From NCBI GenBank assembly GCA_018897105.1, contig JAHILF010000141.1:1-64000 (forward strand): DNA of 64,000 nt, written 5' to 3'. How positions within the stretch are numbered: position 1 is the first letter of the stretch; each line of letters starts with the position of its first letter. This DNA is from Pseudomonadota bacterium. GTDB lineage: Bacteria; Desulfobacterota; Desulfobulbia; Desulfobulbales; SURF-16. The position numbers and the translations under genes are program-made. The notes beneath the pieces are model-generated. The model was given only the letters and a program-made list of their open reading frames with translations, had not been told where the DNA came from and made no database searches. This document shows, piece after piece, positions 34,904 to 44,584 of the stretch.

Positions 34904-36118
34904 ATGAATACCGGTGATACAGCCTTTATGCTGGTTGCAACTGCCATGGTCATGTTGATGACCCCTGGCCTTGCCCTGTTTTACGGAGGGATGGTTCGTT
35001 CCAAAAATGTGCTCAGCACCATTATGCAGAGTTTTATCTGTCTGGGGCTTATTTCCATTATATGGGTGGTGTATGGCTATTCCCTGGCCTTTGGTCCGGA
35101 TGTGGGCGGGTTTATCGGGAACCTGGACTGGCTTGGCCTGAAAGGAGTTGGTTTGGAAGCGGGTCCCTACAGCGCAACGATTCCTCATCTGTTGTTCTGC
35201 GCCTTCCAGCTCATGTTTGCTGTGATCACGCCGGCGCTTATTACCGGTGCATTTGCCGAGCGTATCAAATTTTCCGCCTTTCTCCTCTTCACTGTACTGT
35301 GGAGCACCCTTGTTTATTTTCCGGTGTGCCACTGGGTATGGGGCGGAGGCTGGGTCAGCGGCCACGGCGGGCTGGATTTTGCCGGCGGTACCGTTATTCA
35401 TATTAATTCCGGTGCCGCGGCATTGGTGGCAGCGCTGTTAGTCGGGAAGAGAAAAGGCTGGGGCACGGAGGCCATCCATCCCCATAATCTCTCCATGACC
35501 ATTCTGGGGGCTGGCATCCTGTGGTTCGGTTGGTTCGGCTTTAATGCCGGTAGTGCGCTGGCAGCAAACGGCATTGCAGCAAATGCCTTCTTTGTTACCC
35601 AGGTAGCCGCAGGCTGCGCTGCCCTTTCCTGGATCATCGCTGAATGGTTGATTCAGGGCAAACCGACCACCCTTGGCGCTGCATCAGGTGCGGTTGCCGG
35701 TCTGGTTGCCATCACGCCGGCCGCAGGTTTTGTCGGACCGCTTTCATCGGTTGTTATCGGCCTGGTTGCAGGGGTTATCTGCTATCTGGCAATAATTGCC
35801 AAAGGCAAGATCGGCTATGACGATTCCCTGGATGTCGTCGGTGTGCATGGGGTTGGAGGACTCTGGGGTGCTCTGGCCACCGGTCTTTTTGCTTCAACAG
35901 CCGTGAACCCGGCAGGTCATGACGGGCTTTTTTTCGGTAACCCCAGTCTCCTTGGTATTCAGGCCATGGATGCCTTTATTACCATCGGTTACTCAATGAC
36001 CGTCACCTTTATCATACTCAAGGTCATTGATCGGGTTGTCGGCCTGCGGGTAGACAAGGATGATGAGGTGCAGGGCCTTGATATTACGCAGCACAGCGAA
36101 ATTGGTTACAATCTGTAA
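34904..36118 (+). CDS. amt: Second ammonium transporter (Amt)
   Basis: A 404-residue Amt without a cleaved signal: FMLVATAMVMLMTPGLALFYGG at the start, LDFAGGTVIHINSGAAALVAAL, and VVGVHGVGGLWGALATGLFA with the pore His. It differs from the amt at 32687, suggesting division of labour (for example uptake versus sensing). I prefer the ATG at 34904 (MNTGDTAFM) because AGGAG is eight bases before it; the track's ATG at 34898 is only two bases from that site. Confidence 0.93.
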   Translation: MNTGDTAFMLVATAMVMLMTPGLALFYGGMVRSKNVLSTIMQSFICLGLISIIWVVYGYSLAFGPDVGGFIGNLDWLGLKGVGLEAGPYSATIPHLLFCAFQLMFAVITPALITGAFAERIKFSAFLLFTVLWSTLVYFPVCHWVWGGGWVSGHGGLDFAGGTVIHINSGAAALVAALLVGKRKGWGTEAIHPHNLSMTILGAGILWFGWFGFNAGSALAANGIAANAFFVTQVAAGCAALSWIIAEWLIQGKPTTLGAASGAVAGLVAITPAAGFVGPLSSVVIGLVAGVICYLAIIAKGKIGYDDSLDVVGVHGVGGLWGALATGLFASTAVNPAGHDGLFFGNPSLLGIQAMDAFITIGYSMTVTFIILKVIDRVVGLRVDKDDEVQGLDITQHSEIGYNL

Positions 36119-36217
36119 GGTTTGATAATGCCCGTAATAGAGGGTTTTCATTGTCCGTAAAAAAGGAAGAGAAACCATTTGACAGAAAACTGATTTTTAC
36201 TTTTATTTCTTGATGAC

Positions 36218-36264
36218 GGCCACGGCTGCACAGTGTTGGGGAACTGTGCGCTGTGGCCTTTTTT
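36218..36264 (+). terminator. Rho-independent terminator after the second amt
   Basis: A long stem GGCCACGGCTGCACAGT / ACTGTGCGCTGTGGCC (one internal mismatch) followed by TTTTTT. Confidence 0.9.
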
Positions 36265-36328
36265 ATGGATGATGAGTCAAAATGAGCGCCGCAGGGTACA
36301 CGCTATCTGCAGATGAAGAGTCTAATAT

Positions 36329-37339
36329 TCAGCGATGGATCATCTGATAAAAATGCTTGAAAACATCATCCGTTAGGGATGACTGCCAGTGGCCGGTATA
36401 TTTTGCGGCAAGCCAGAAGGTAAAGAAGAGGCTCAGCAAACCACATGGTAGAAGAAAGGGGGAAAGTTTTTTTGTGAAAAGAGCGGTCAGGGTTAAGCAG
36501 TCTTCCTGGGGGCAGCGGGCCACACACTCCAGGCAGCCAATGCATTCCGGGCTGATCAATTTTTTTTTGGCCGTAATTTTGATTGCCGCGGGGCAGATAT
36601 CCTCGCACTTTTTGCAATCAATGCATTTTTTCTGGTCCCGGGTAACCTGCAGCGGGCCTGCCAGGGCAAGCAGACCGAGCAGGGCTCCGTATGGACAGAG
36701 ATAACGGCACCAGAAGTTGCGCAGCACAATGGACAATATCACCAGGCAAGTCATGATGCCCAGGGCAAGAACTGAGGGATGGAGAAAAAAGAATAGCATC
36801 CGGGCATCGGTGGTGATGCTGTAAGGGGAACGGCTGAAATTTTCCAGGGCGGCGAGATCCATCTTCCAGAGGATGAGGTAGAGGAAAAAACCGAGGAGCA
36901 GGTATTTGAGCAGCGGCAGTGGGTAGTCAAGCCATTGGGGAAGGCGCAGAAGATAGGGCCTTTTGCTGCGGCGGAGGTGGCCGGTCGCCCTGTTGGTCAG
37001 GCAATGAAGCAGCTCAGAGGTGAAGCCCACCGGGCATACCCAGCCGCAGAATCCTTTGCGGAACAGAAAAGCCAGGACAAGGGCGGCAGTGAAAATGGTA
37101 AGTCCGGCAGGATGAAGTGGGTCATATTGCCCGGTAAGGAGGAACTGCTTCAGGCTCACCAGGGCGCCGATGGGCAGGAAGGCCTCCACTGAGGGAGGCC
37201 TTGGCGTATAGTTGCCGCCGGCAACCGCCCATTGATAAAATTGGTAAAACCGGAAGCCGATAAACAGGCAGAAGAGGAGAAATGCGCCGTGGACCAGACG
37301 GCGCATCAAAGGAAGAACAAGAAAGTGCCTGTTGGGCAT
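36329..37339 (-). CDS. NapH/CcoG-like 4Fe-4S membrane protein
   Basis: A 336-residue polyferredoxin with about five or six membrane helices. It has cytoplasmic-side cysteine motifs CGWVCPVG and CRYLCPYG, and two 4Fe-4S motifs, CIDCKKCEDICP and CIGCLECVARCP. Such proteins move electrons at the membrane; the electron donor and acceptor are unknown. It begins two bases after the FG-GAP gene's stop, so the two form an operon. Confidence 0.88.
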   Translation of the reverse strand: MPNRHFLVLPLMRRLVHGAFLLFCLFIGFRFYQFYQWAVAGGNYTPRPPSVEAFLPIGALVSLKQFLLTGQYDPLHPAGLTIFTAALVLAFLFRKGFCGWVCPVGFTSELLHCLTNRATGHLRRSKRPYLLRLPQWLDYPLPLLKYLLLGFFLYLILWKMDLAALENFSRSPYSITTDARMLFFFLHPSVLALGIMTCLVILSIVLRNFWCRYLCPYGALLGLLALAGPLQVTRDQKKCIDCKKCEDICPAAIKITAKKKLISPECIGCLECVARCPQEDCLTLTALFTKKLSPFLLPCGLLSLFFTFWLAAKYTGHWQSSLTDDVFKHFYQMIHR

Positions 37340-37341
37340 TA

Positions 37342-39141
37342 TTACTTGCCCATGTATTGATATCCCTGCTGAACATTCTGATCCTGGGACTCTGCTTTGC
37401 GCAGATCAAGCGGATACATGAGCACCGTGCTGTCGCTGGCCGAGAAGATGTCCAGCCAGCCGGTGTTGGTGATGATGCCGACAAAAAGGGTGGCCAGATC
37501 CTTGTTTCCCGGATCGCGGTCAAGCTGATAAGATGCCACGTATCCGTCGATCTTTCTTGTCCGCCACAGATCGGTCAAACCGATGCCGTTCCAGGCAAGG
37601 GCATGGATCTCGCCGCTCGGATAATTCTTCATGTTTTTAAGAACGCGTGAGGCGGTTGATAGATTTTTGTTGAGGACGATATCGGGCTGGGTGTCATTGT
37701 TGACATCCTGGACAAGGATGCGGGAATGGATGTAGATCCTCTCCTTTACCCTGGTTTCCAGCATGTTTTTATCGCTTTTGGCTGTGGGGTTCTCGCCGCC
37801 CACATAGACCAGACTGCCGCCGAAGTTGTCATCACTTTTCCAGAGCTGCTTGCCGCCTGTCTGCAAAACCTTCAGTTTGTCATACTCGTCGAAAGCAATG
37901 ACCTCGGTTTTCCCGTCTCCATCCAGGTCGGCCAGGGCAAAATCATAGAGGTTGAGAGAAGCGGGCACAGAAAGTTTCTCTTCCTGCTGGAGGATATTGC
38001 CGTCCACCCGCAGTTGGTAGATGCCGCGGGCAAAGGCTTCATTGATTTCCGCTTTCTGGCCGATCAGCATCTTGCCCGGCCCTGGGATATAAATGGTTCT
38101 CACATACCAGCGTTCGTTCTTAAAGAGATAATCGAATTCCTTTCCCTGCCATTCCAGCCCCATTGAGTTGGGGGTGATCCAGTCAACCCCCGTTACATAA
38201 ATTTCCGCCTTGCCGTTGCCGTTCAGATCGGCAAGATCCAGGGAAATGATTTTATAACGGCCCTGGAATTCTATTTCACCGAAGGGCACCAGGCGGTTAT
38301 CCATCAGGTGATAAGCGTAAATCTTATTTTTGGAGGCGATGGCAACGTCCTGTTCGCCGTCCCCGTCAATGTCGCCGGTATCAAACCCTTGCATTGCGTA
38401 ATCAAAGTTCTGGGTTTTGGTGAAACCAAAGGCGCTGGTGATTGCCGTGGGGTAGAGGATGGGAGAGCCTCCACCATAATTGCCACCCTGGTAGTTGCCC
38501 ATGAATTGGCGGTCCGGATGAGCCGACCTGTATGCCGGATCACCCTGTGGTTCACCGGTGGGTAATGCGGTGGGTTGCATGCCCTGCATGGGCATGCCTG
38601 CGGTGGGGGGTATTTGTGCCTGTTGCGGATATTTTTGTACAGGACGCTGCTTGCCGAAGGATTTCTCGGCAATGTCCCAGGCCAGGCTGTCCACCGCAGC
38701 GATGATATCATCTTCGGTTGGGGCTGAGGCATAAAAGGACTCAACCGGTTTGCCCGGGTCCTTTACAGGATAAAGCTGGGCATCCAGACTGAGACTCTGG
38801 CCGATGGCGGTGATGGTGCCGCTCAACAGATAATCGGTCTGCAGGGTATTCCCGAGCTGGATCAGCAGGTTTTGCTGTTTGATATCACCGGCTGCCTTAG
38901 TCTGCTGGTCAACCCGGGACTGGTCAGTGATGCTGAGACCGGTATCGGCAGCCAGGCGACTGGACAGCATGTTGCGGATGCCGGCCTGCAGATAGGATAT
39001 GTCCTTGGTGGAATTTACCGTAAAAGGGAGAATGGCAATGGATTGCTTGGCGGTTTCCTCAGCAGCGGAAACATTTCCTGCAAGAATGGCAAAAAAGAGA
39101 AGAATGGGGATCAGAGGGAAACGGAAGGGAGCGGTTGTCAT
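37342..39141 (-). CDS. Exported protein with FlgO-like N-terminus and FG-GAP/VCBS repeats
   Basis: A 599-residue protein with a signal peptide (FPLIPILLFFAILAGNVSA). A TolB/FlgO-like domain follows (IAILPFTVNSTKDISYLQ ... LLSGTI), then a Pro/Gln/Gly-rich linker. Integrin-alpha-like repeats with calcium-loop motifs come next: DIDGDGEQDVA, DLNGNGKAEIY, DLDGDGKTEVI, DVNNDTQPDIV. It probably folds as a beta-propeller on the outer face. ATG at 39141 preferred to 39183 because it places the signal peptide correctly. Partner of the downstream membrane ferredoxin. Confidence 0.82.
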   Translation of the reverse strand: MTTAPFRFPLIPILLFFAILAGNVSAAEETAKQSIAILPFTVNSTKDISYLQAGIRNMLSSRLAADTGLSITDQSRVDQQTKAAGDIKQQNLLIQLGNTLQTDYLLSGTITAIGQSLSLDAQLYPVKDPGKPVESFYASAPTEDDIIAAVDSLAWDIAEKSFGKQRPVQKYPQQAQIPPTAGMPMQGMQPTALPTGEPQGDPAYRSAHPDRQFMGNYQGGNYGGGSPILYPTAITSAFGFTKTQNFDYAMQGFDTGDIDGDGEQDVAIASKNKIYAYHLMDNRLVPFGEIEFQGRYKIISLDLADLNGNGKAEIYVTGVDWITPNSMGLEWQGKEFDYLFKNERWYVRTIYIPGPGKMLIGQKAEINEAFARGIYQLRVDGNILQQEEKLSVPASLNLYDFALADLDGDGKTEVIAFDEYDKLKVLQTGGKQLWKSDDNFGGSLVYVGGENPTAKSDKNMLETRVKERIYIHSRILVQDVNNDTQPDIVLNKNLSTASRVLKNMKNYPSGEIHALAWNGIGLTDLWRTRKIDGYVASYQLDRDPGNKDLATLFVGIITNTGWLDIFSASDSTVLMYPLDLRKAESQDQNVQQGYQYMGK

Positions 39142-39521
39142 GTTGAATAATCCTGTTACTATGTTGCCGTGCGGATTTCTCAATGGGCGGTGTTATGAAT
39201 TTAACAGACCGTGAAAGAGAGAGGTTGAGCACGGATAATGAAAGATCGGTCAGTGACGTCTGTTTCGATTGGGCGCACGTTAAATTTTTTTTTCAAAATA
39301 GTCAATGAACTTACCCTGAATGAGAAAGTATTGGCAAGTTTTTTTGACTGTCTCGTATTTATCCCCCTTGAGGGCGAAAACCACCCTCGACAGGCGTACA
39401 GTGCATGATAACTTGCTGATTTATCGTTGCGAAAATTTTGCGCCAGGATTTTTTACCCGCAAGGGGCATAAATACCCGCAAGTGCCATAAATACGAAGCC
39501 ATTTTTTTCCCCGGTGTGACA
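39142..39521. other. Non-coding gap upstream of the FG-GAP gene
   Basis: About 380 bases with no ORF of interest. Near 39461-39500 there is a short direct repeat (ACCCGCAAGGGGCATAAATA, then CCCGCAAGTGCCATAAATA). No recognisable riboswitch or clear promoter. Confidence 0.55.
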
Positions 39522-40072
39522 ATGAAAGCAACCATCTACATTATACGGCATGGCTAACCCGGGCCAACAGGGAGGACAGGTTTGCCGGGCGAACCGATGA
39601 ACCACTGCATGCCGATGGGATCAGGTAGATCAGAGAGGTGGGGAGTAAATTGCAGGAAATCGGTCTGGCCGCCATTTATGCCGGACCTTTGCCAAGGACC
39701 ATGCAGTCGGCGGAGATTTTATTCGGGGTGCGCGATATTCCCTTTGCGCTGGAAGCAGGCTTGAACGATATCAGTCTGCCCTATTGGGAGGGCTTGACCA
39801 AGGAGGAGATCCGGCAACGGTTCTGCAGTCAGTATCCGACCTGGCAAGAATCGCCGGAGAGTTTGCGGGTGGAGGGTTGCTCGATGCTGGCAGATGTGCA
39901 GCGTCGAGCGGTATGCTCGGCGGAACAGATCAGGTTGCGGGATTGTGGTCGGCGGGTGCTGCTGGTCACCCATCTGATTGTGGCTCGCTGCCTTATCCTG
40001 CACTATAGCGGCAGGCCCCTGGCCCATTTCCGCTCCATTCCGGTAGCTAACGGTGATGTAATCAGGCTTTGA
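39522..40072 (+). pseudogene. Histidine phosphatase (alpha-ribazole phosphatase/PGM-like) pseudogene
   Basis: The ATG at 39522 starts MKATIYIIRHG, the active-site RHG of the histidine phosphatase family, then meets TAA. One base is missing; in the next frame homology resumes as ANREDRFAGRTDEPLHADGIR and meets a TAG at 39626 where CAG (Gln) is expected. The rest, SKLQEIGLAAIYAGPLPRTM to the end, is intact. CobC-type alpha-ribazole phosphatase is the closest guess. Two independent lesions make a real pseudogene more likely than a sequencing error. Confidence 0.85.
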
Positions 40073-40111
40073 TGCGCGTTTTTTTAGTCTAGTCCGGGGG
40101 GGGCAGCCGAT

Positions 40112-40981
40112 TCAGGCCTTGTCAATGTCGCGATGATCGACGAAGAGTTTAACATTTTGGCGCGAGAGAAACTGTTTCAACATCTCGACCACGGCCACGG
40201 AACGGTGTTTGCCGCCGGTGCAGCCTATGCCGATGGTTAGCTGGGCCTTACCTTCCTTTCTGTACTGTGGGATGAGAAATTCAAGCATTGGTTCGAGCAG
40301 GGCAAAAAAACGTCGGTTTGTCTCGTTCTCCAATACATATTGCGCCACCCGTTCGTCCAGTCCGGTAAAGGGTTTCAGTTCCGGAACAAAATAGGGATTA
40401 GGCAGGAAGCGCACATCCCAGATGATGTCCGTTTCAGCCGGAGGGCCATGTTTGAAGCCGAACGACATGAGGTTCATCACAAATCGGTCTGCAGCGTCCT
40501 GATTACCGTAAATTTTGCGCAGCTGTCTTGCCAGTTCATGGGGGGTGATCCTGGAGGTATCGATAACCCTGGTAGCCTGGGAGAGCAGAGGCGGCAGGGT
40601 CCTCTTTTCCTTGATGATGGCCTCACGGATCGTGCCCTCGGTTGCCAGGGGATGCTGACGGCGCAGCTGGCTGAATCTCCTGAGCAGAACCTCCTCATCG
40701 CAGTCCAGAAAAAGAATTTCCTTGTCAATGCAGCTGATGGTTTGCGTCACAACAGGGGTAAAGGAGGGGAGGAAGGAGGGGTCACGGCAGTCCATGACCA
40801 GCGCAACTTTTCTGTTTGGCAGGTGTTCGCTCCCTGCCTTGGCCTGCAGTTCCTTGAGGAGAAAGACGGGCAGATTGTCAATGGCGTAATAGCCCATATC
40901 CTCAAAGGCGTTCAGTGCGGTGCTTTTCCCGGCGCCGGCCAGACCGGTGATGATGATGATCTGCAGTTTATGTGAATGCAC
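40112..40981 (-). CDS. rapZ: RNase adapter / nucleotide-binding protein RapZ
   Basis: A 289-residue P-loop protein: IIIITGLAGAGKSTALNAFE at the N-terminus, IDNLPVFLLKEL, and the C-terminal GIGCTGGKHRSVAVVEML. RapZ guides RNase E to small RNAs in enterics; in other bacteria it is a nucleotide-binding regulator of envelope precursor supply. The longer track ORF runs antisense through ptsN and is not real. I take the GTG at 40981 (VHSHKLQI), overlapping ptsN by 14 bases; no ATG lies before the P-loop. Confidence 0.92.
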   Translation of the reverse strand: MHSHKLQIIIITGLAGAGKSTALNAFEDMGYYAIDNLPVFLLKELQAKAGSEHLPNRKVALVMDCRDPSFLPSFTPVVTQTISCIDKEILFLDCDEEVLLRRFSQLRRQHPLATEGTIREAIIKEKRTLPPLLSQATRVIDTSRITPHELARQLRKIYGNQDAADRFVMNLMSFGFKHGPPAETDIIWDVRFLPNPYFVPELKPFTGLDERVAQYVLENETNRRFFALLEPMLEFLIPQYRKEGKAQLTIGIGCTGGKHRSVAVVEMLKQFLSRQNVKLFVDHRDIDKA

Positions 40982-41426
40982 TGGTTTCGGCAAAGATGTT
41001 GGCGATTTCATGGGCGCTCTCCGCATGGAGCAGGCGGGAACGGGTATGGGGGCTTTTGAGAAAGCGGGCAAGCCGGGACAGGGCCTTGAGATAGGGGCCG
41101 GATGAATCCAGCGGGGCAAGCAGCAGAAAAATGAAGTGAACAGGTTTATTGTCGGCAGAGGCGAAGGCAATACCGGGAATGCTTCTGCCGAAGCAGATCT
41201 CTATCTGGGAAAGACCAGCCATTTTCCCGTGGGGAATGGCTATGGCTTCCCCAATGCCGGTTGAGCCGATCTGTTCTCTTTCGGCGAGGATGGTGGCAAT
41301 ATCTTTTGTGCTGCCGCAGGATGGGCAGGCTGCGTGCATCAGCTCCGCAAGTTCGTGCAGAGCCTCCTTCTTTGTGGTGGCCCGCATGAAAGGGGTTATT
41401 CTGTTCTCAGTTATGGTGTGAATCAC
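40968..41426 (-). CDS. ptsN: PTS IIA-like nitrogen-regulatory protein PtsN (EIIA-Ntr)
   Basis: A 152-residue EIIA-Ntr. The phosphorylated His is in EAIAIPHGKMAGL (~residue 65), preceded by EREQIGSTGIG. It belongs to the nitrogen PTS, a regulatory chain rather than sugar transport. It lies 16 bases after rpoN and overlaps rapZ. Confidence 0.92.
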   Translation of the reverse strand: MIHTITENRITPFMRATTKKEALHELAELMHAACPSCGSTKDIATILAEREQIGSTGIGEAIAIPHGKMAGLSQIEICFGRSIPGIAFASADNKPVHFIFLLLAPLDSSGPYLKALSRLARFLKSPHTRSRLLHAESAHEIANIFAETSAFT

Positions 41427-41442
41427 GATATTGCGTCAGGGA

Positions 41443-42918
41443 TCAGTTCAGGTTGGGCCGTTTGCGGAATTTGGAAGAGAGAATGCTGAGCTGCTCACGG
41501 TATTTTGCCACTGTCCGGCGAGCAAGCTGGATGCCTTCCTTTTGAAATATTTCGGAAAGGGCCTTGTCGCTCATCGGTTTGTCCGGATTCTCCCCCTGAA
41601 CGATGTGGCGGATGCGCTCCTTGATGCTTTCCGATGAAAGCGAGTCGCCGCCGTCCTTTCGTTCGATGGAGGAGGTGAAGAAATATTTCAGTTCAAAAAT
41701 TCCCTGGGGTGTATGGACGTATTTATTGGTGGTAACGCGGCTGATGGTGGATTCGTGCATTTCGATGTCTTCCGCCACATCCCGGAGCACCAGCGGTTTA
41801 AGATAGGCCACTCCTTTTTCGAAAAAGTCGAGCTGAAACTTCAGGATGCTCTCAACAACTTTGTAGATGGTGCGCTGCCGCTGATGAATGCTTTTGATGA
41901 GCCAGGCAGCTGATTTGAGCTTTTCCTGGATGTAGTCTTTGGTTGCGTCCTGCTGGCCTCTTTTCGCCTTAAGGATCTCTTTGTAGTAGCTGCTAATCTT
42001 CAGGCGGGGCAACCCTTCATCATTAAGCATGATGACATATTCATCATCAACCTTCTGGATAAAGACATCCGGCAGAATGTATTGCGGCGACTCATCAGAG
42101 TAAACCCGGCCCGGATGGGGGTCAAGGCCGACGATAATTTTCACGGCGGTGAGTACATCGTTTATCGGCTGTCTGGTGGCCTTGCTGATTGCGCCGTAAT
42201 TTTTTGTTTCCAGAAAATGGATATGATCCTGCACGATTCTTGCCGGCAGGGAGTTCTCCAGGCCGAGCCTTTTCAGCTGCAACAACAGCGATTCCTTGAC
42301 ATTACGAGCACCCACGCCCGAGGGATCCATATCCTGGATCAGATCGATCATGTCTTTTGCAATTTGCGGATCACAACCGGATTCTTCGACGATCTCCTCT
42401 TCGCTTACCTTGAGAAAACCGTCGTGGTCCAGATTGCCAAGGATATAAAAACCGACCTTTCTTTCTTCGTCCGTAACCTTGGAGAGGTTGAGCTGCCAGC
42501 TCAGATGGCTATGCAGGTCCGGAGTCTGGGTGAGAATGTCAAAGCGCGAAGGCTGGTCTTCTCCGGCTGATTCGCGCGGCTTATAGGCCCCGCCGCTTTC
42601 GTATTCATTGGCATAGTCAGACCAGTCGATTTCCGTCAAGGTTGACGCATTTTCTCCCAGGGTGACTTCGCTGGTTTTTTCCGTGGCTGGCGGTATCGCG
42701 CTTTCGGGCGGAGCCTCAATATCCTGACCGGAGTCAGTATCTGCCAGGCTTCCGGGAATTTCCTCCTCCAGCAGCGGATTCTGTTCAATCTCGTGCTGAA
42801 TGGTGTCCACCAGTTCCAGGCGGGAGAGCTGGAGCAGCTTGATGGCCTGCTGCAACTGGGGCGTCATAACCAGCTGCTGCGCGAGCTTAAGACTTTGTTT
42901 TAATTCCAGGAATGACAT
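41443..42918 (-). CDS. rpoN: RNA polymerase sigma-54 factor RpoN
   Basis: A 491-residue sigma-54. The Gln/Leu-rich region I (LKQSLKLAQQLVMTPQLQQA) binds the activator, an acidic region II follows, and the C-terminus carries the RpoN box ARRTVAKYRE that reads the -24 element. It is the partner for the four -24/-12 promoters found here. The hpf gene often found between rpoN and ptsN is absent. Confidence 0.96.
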   Translation of the reverse strand: MSFLELKQSLKLAQQLVMTPQLQQAIKLLQLSRLELVDTIQHEIEQNPLLEEEIPGSLADTDSGQDIEAPPESAIPPATEKTSEVTLGENASTLTEIDWSDYANEYESGGAYKPRESAGEDQPSRFDILTQTPDLHSHLSWQLNLSKVTDEERKVGFYILGNLDHDGFLKVSEEEIVEESGCDPQIAKDMIDLIQDMDPSGVGARNVKESLLLQLKRLGLENSLPARIVQDHIHFLETKNYGAISKATRQPINDVLTAVKIIVGLDPHPGRVYSDESPQYILPDVFIQKVDDEYVIMLNDEGLPRLKISSYYKEILKAKRGQQDATKDYIQEKLKSAAWLIKSIHQRQRTIYKVVESILKFQLDFFEKGVAYLKPLVLRDVAEDIEMHESTISRVTTNKYVHTPQGIFELKYFFTSSIERKDGGDSLSSESIKERIRHIVQGENPDKPMSDKALSEIFQKEGIQLARRTVAKYREQLSILSSKFRKRPNLN

Positions 42919-42994
42919 ATTGCGTTCAGTTTAAGCCTTTTCTTTCTTTTTTTGACTTTATTTTCATTATAATAGCATTGCCGGTTATTTGCCA

Positions 42995-43717
42995 TCACAT
43001 TACAAAATCGTGGCCCAGATACATACGGCGGGCCTCTTCGCAATTGACGATTTCTTCCGCCACCCCGCTGGTCAGGGTTCTGCCGTTGTTGACAATATAG
43101 GCAAAATCGCAGACGGCTAGGGTTTCCCTGACATTATGGTCCGATATCAGTACGCCAAGACCCTTTTCTTTCAACTCCTTGATGATGACCTGCAGGTCCG
43201 CCACCGATAAAGGATCAATGCCGGCAAAAGGTTCATCAAGCAGAATAAAACGTGGATTGGTGGCAAGCGCCCGCATGATTTCCACCCGCCGCCTCTCGCC
43301 GCCGGATAACCCGTGGCCTTTATTTTTGGCCAGATAGTCGATTTTCAGCTCCTGCATGAGCTGGCTGATCCGTCGATCGATTTCTTTTTTCGCCACGCCC
43401 AGCGGTTCCAGGATAATTCGGACATTTTCCTCAACCGTCAGCTTTTTAAAAATCGACGGTTCCTGGGCCAGATAAGAAATGCCGTTCAGTGCCCTTTTGT
43501 GGATCGGCAGGGAGGTGATATCTTTGCCGTCAAGCAGCACCTGCCCGGCATCCGGCCGGACAAAACCGGCAATGGCATAAAAGGATGTTGTTTTACCGGC
43601 GCCGTTCGGCCCCAGCATGCCGATCACCTTACCGCTGTCCACCTGCAGGCTGATACCATCGACAACCCGCCTGTTCTTGTATGACTTGACGATATTTCTG
43701 GCTTCTAGAACTGCCAT
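42995..43717 (-). CDS. lptB: LPS export ABC transporter ATP-binding protein LptB
   Basis: A 240-residue ABC ATPase powering lipopolysaccharide extraction from the inner membrane. Walker A GPNGAGKTTSFYAIAG, signature LSGGERRRVEIMRAL, Walker B FILLDEPFAGIDP. The start at 43717 overlaps the lptA stop by one base (TGATG). Order lptA-lptB-rpoN is conserved in proteobacteria. Confidence 0.95.
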   Translation of the reverse strand: MAVLEARNIVKSYKNRRVVDGISLQVDSGKVIGMLGPNGAGKTTSFYAIAGFVRPDAGQVLLDGKDITSLPIHKRALNGISYLAQEPSIFKKLTVEENVRIILEPLGVAKKEIDRRISQLMQELKIDYLAKNKGHGLSGGERRRVEIMRALATNPRFILLDEPFAGIDPLSVADLQVIIKELKEKGLGVLISDHNVRETLAVCDFAYIVNNGRTLTSGVAEEIVNCEEARRMYLGHDFVM

Positions 43718-44253
43718 CACTGATTTTCAGGATAAAAAAAGGCCTTTACCCGGCCGCCGTTGTTTTTGTCCGGTTCAACCACTGTGGTCCCGGTATTGAG
43801 ATCAAGCATAACCTTCTCGCCGGTCACCAGGTTGTTGTCCTGCCACACTTTGGTGTCACCTGTCAGCAGCACTTTTCGCTGATCAGCAAAAAATTCCATG
43901 TGGTTTCCTGTGGCCACCAGATTCTCCTGAACAATTTTCACATTGCCGTCAGCATAGAGCTTCTGGATTTTCTGGGGGCCTTCCTGCTTGGCCCCTGTGG
44001 CGGCTGGTTGATTCTGGTGGTAGACTGTCATTTCGTCGGAATGAATGGTAAGTTCTCCCTGTTTTGCATCCACGTTGCCGGTAAAAATGACGGCATTTTC
44101 CTTCTGCTTGGAAACCATGCGGTCAGCCTCAACATGGATGGGCTCATCCGCCTTGAGCTCCTGGGCGAAGATGTGCTGGGCCGGCAGGGCTGTGCCGGAT
44201 ACAATAAGGCATATGAGAAAGAGTTTTCTGAGCATGGTGGTCATTGTTTTCAT
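43717..44253 (-). CDS. lptA: LPS transport periplasmic protein LptA
   Basis: A 178-residue OstA/LptA protein with a signal peptide (MLRKLFLICLIVSGTALPA). Repeated beta-jellyroll strands follow (EPIHVEADRMVSKQKENAVIFTGNVDAKQGELTIHSDEMTVY; LYADGNVKIVQENLVATGN). It bridges LPS across the periplasm. I prefer the ATG at 44253 (MKTMTTMLRK, with GGGGA upstream) to the track start at 44286. lptC is not visible next to it. Confidence 0.9.
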   Translation of the reverse strand: MKTMTTMLRKLFLICLIVSGTALPAQHIFAQELKADEPIHVEADRMVSKQKENAVIFTGNVDAKQGELTIHSDEMTVYHQNQPAATGAKQEGPQKIQKLYADGNVKIVQENLVATGNHMEFFADQRKVLLTGDTKVWQDNNLVTGEKVMLDLNTGTTVVEPDKNNGGRVKAFFYPENQ

Positions 44254-44584
44254 ATTTGATTTCCCCATGCCGCTTTTGTGATTCATTGTGGCAGCATAGT
44301 CTATTAACTCGAATAATACTGGGTGAAAGAAAAAAAGTAAAGAAGGGAAACAAGATAGGCTTTAATATTGCATAAGAAGCGGATTCGATCGCTTTTCCTT
44401 TGCTTCGGCTGCGGCGATAATGTAATAAATGTCATAATTGTTACTTGCATTGCTCACCTGTAAGCCTAATGGTTGCGCAATAGGTCAATATGTAGGGACT
44501 TGGGACGACCGGATAACTGACGTCTTGCCAGACAGCGATATCGACTTTTTGCCACGCCGTAAAATTTAACGTTTTTAGATTATT
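44254..44584. other. Divergent gap between lptA and argB
   Basis: About 330 bases with no gene. It must carry the promoters of both the lptA-rpoN operon and argB, but I could not choose boxes reliably. No dispersed palindromic repeat is present. Confidence 0.5.

Noticed and set aside
40982-41170. N-terminal extension of rapZ
   Set aside because: It overlaps ptsN in another frame; RapZ homology begins at the GTG just before the P-loop.
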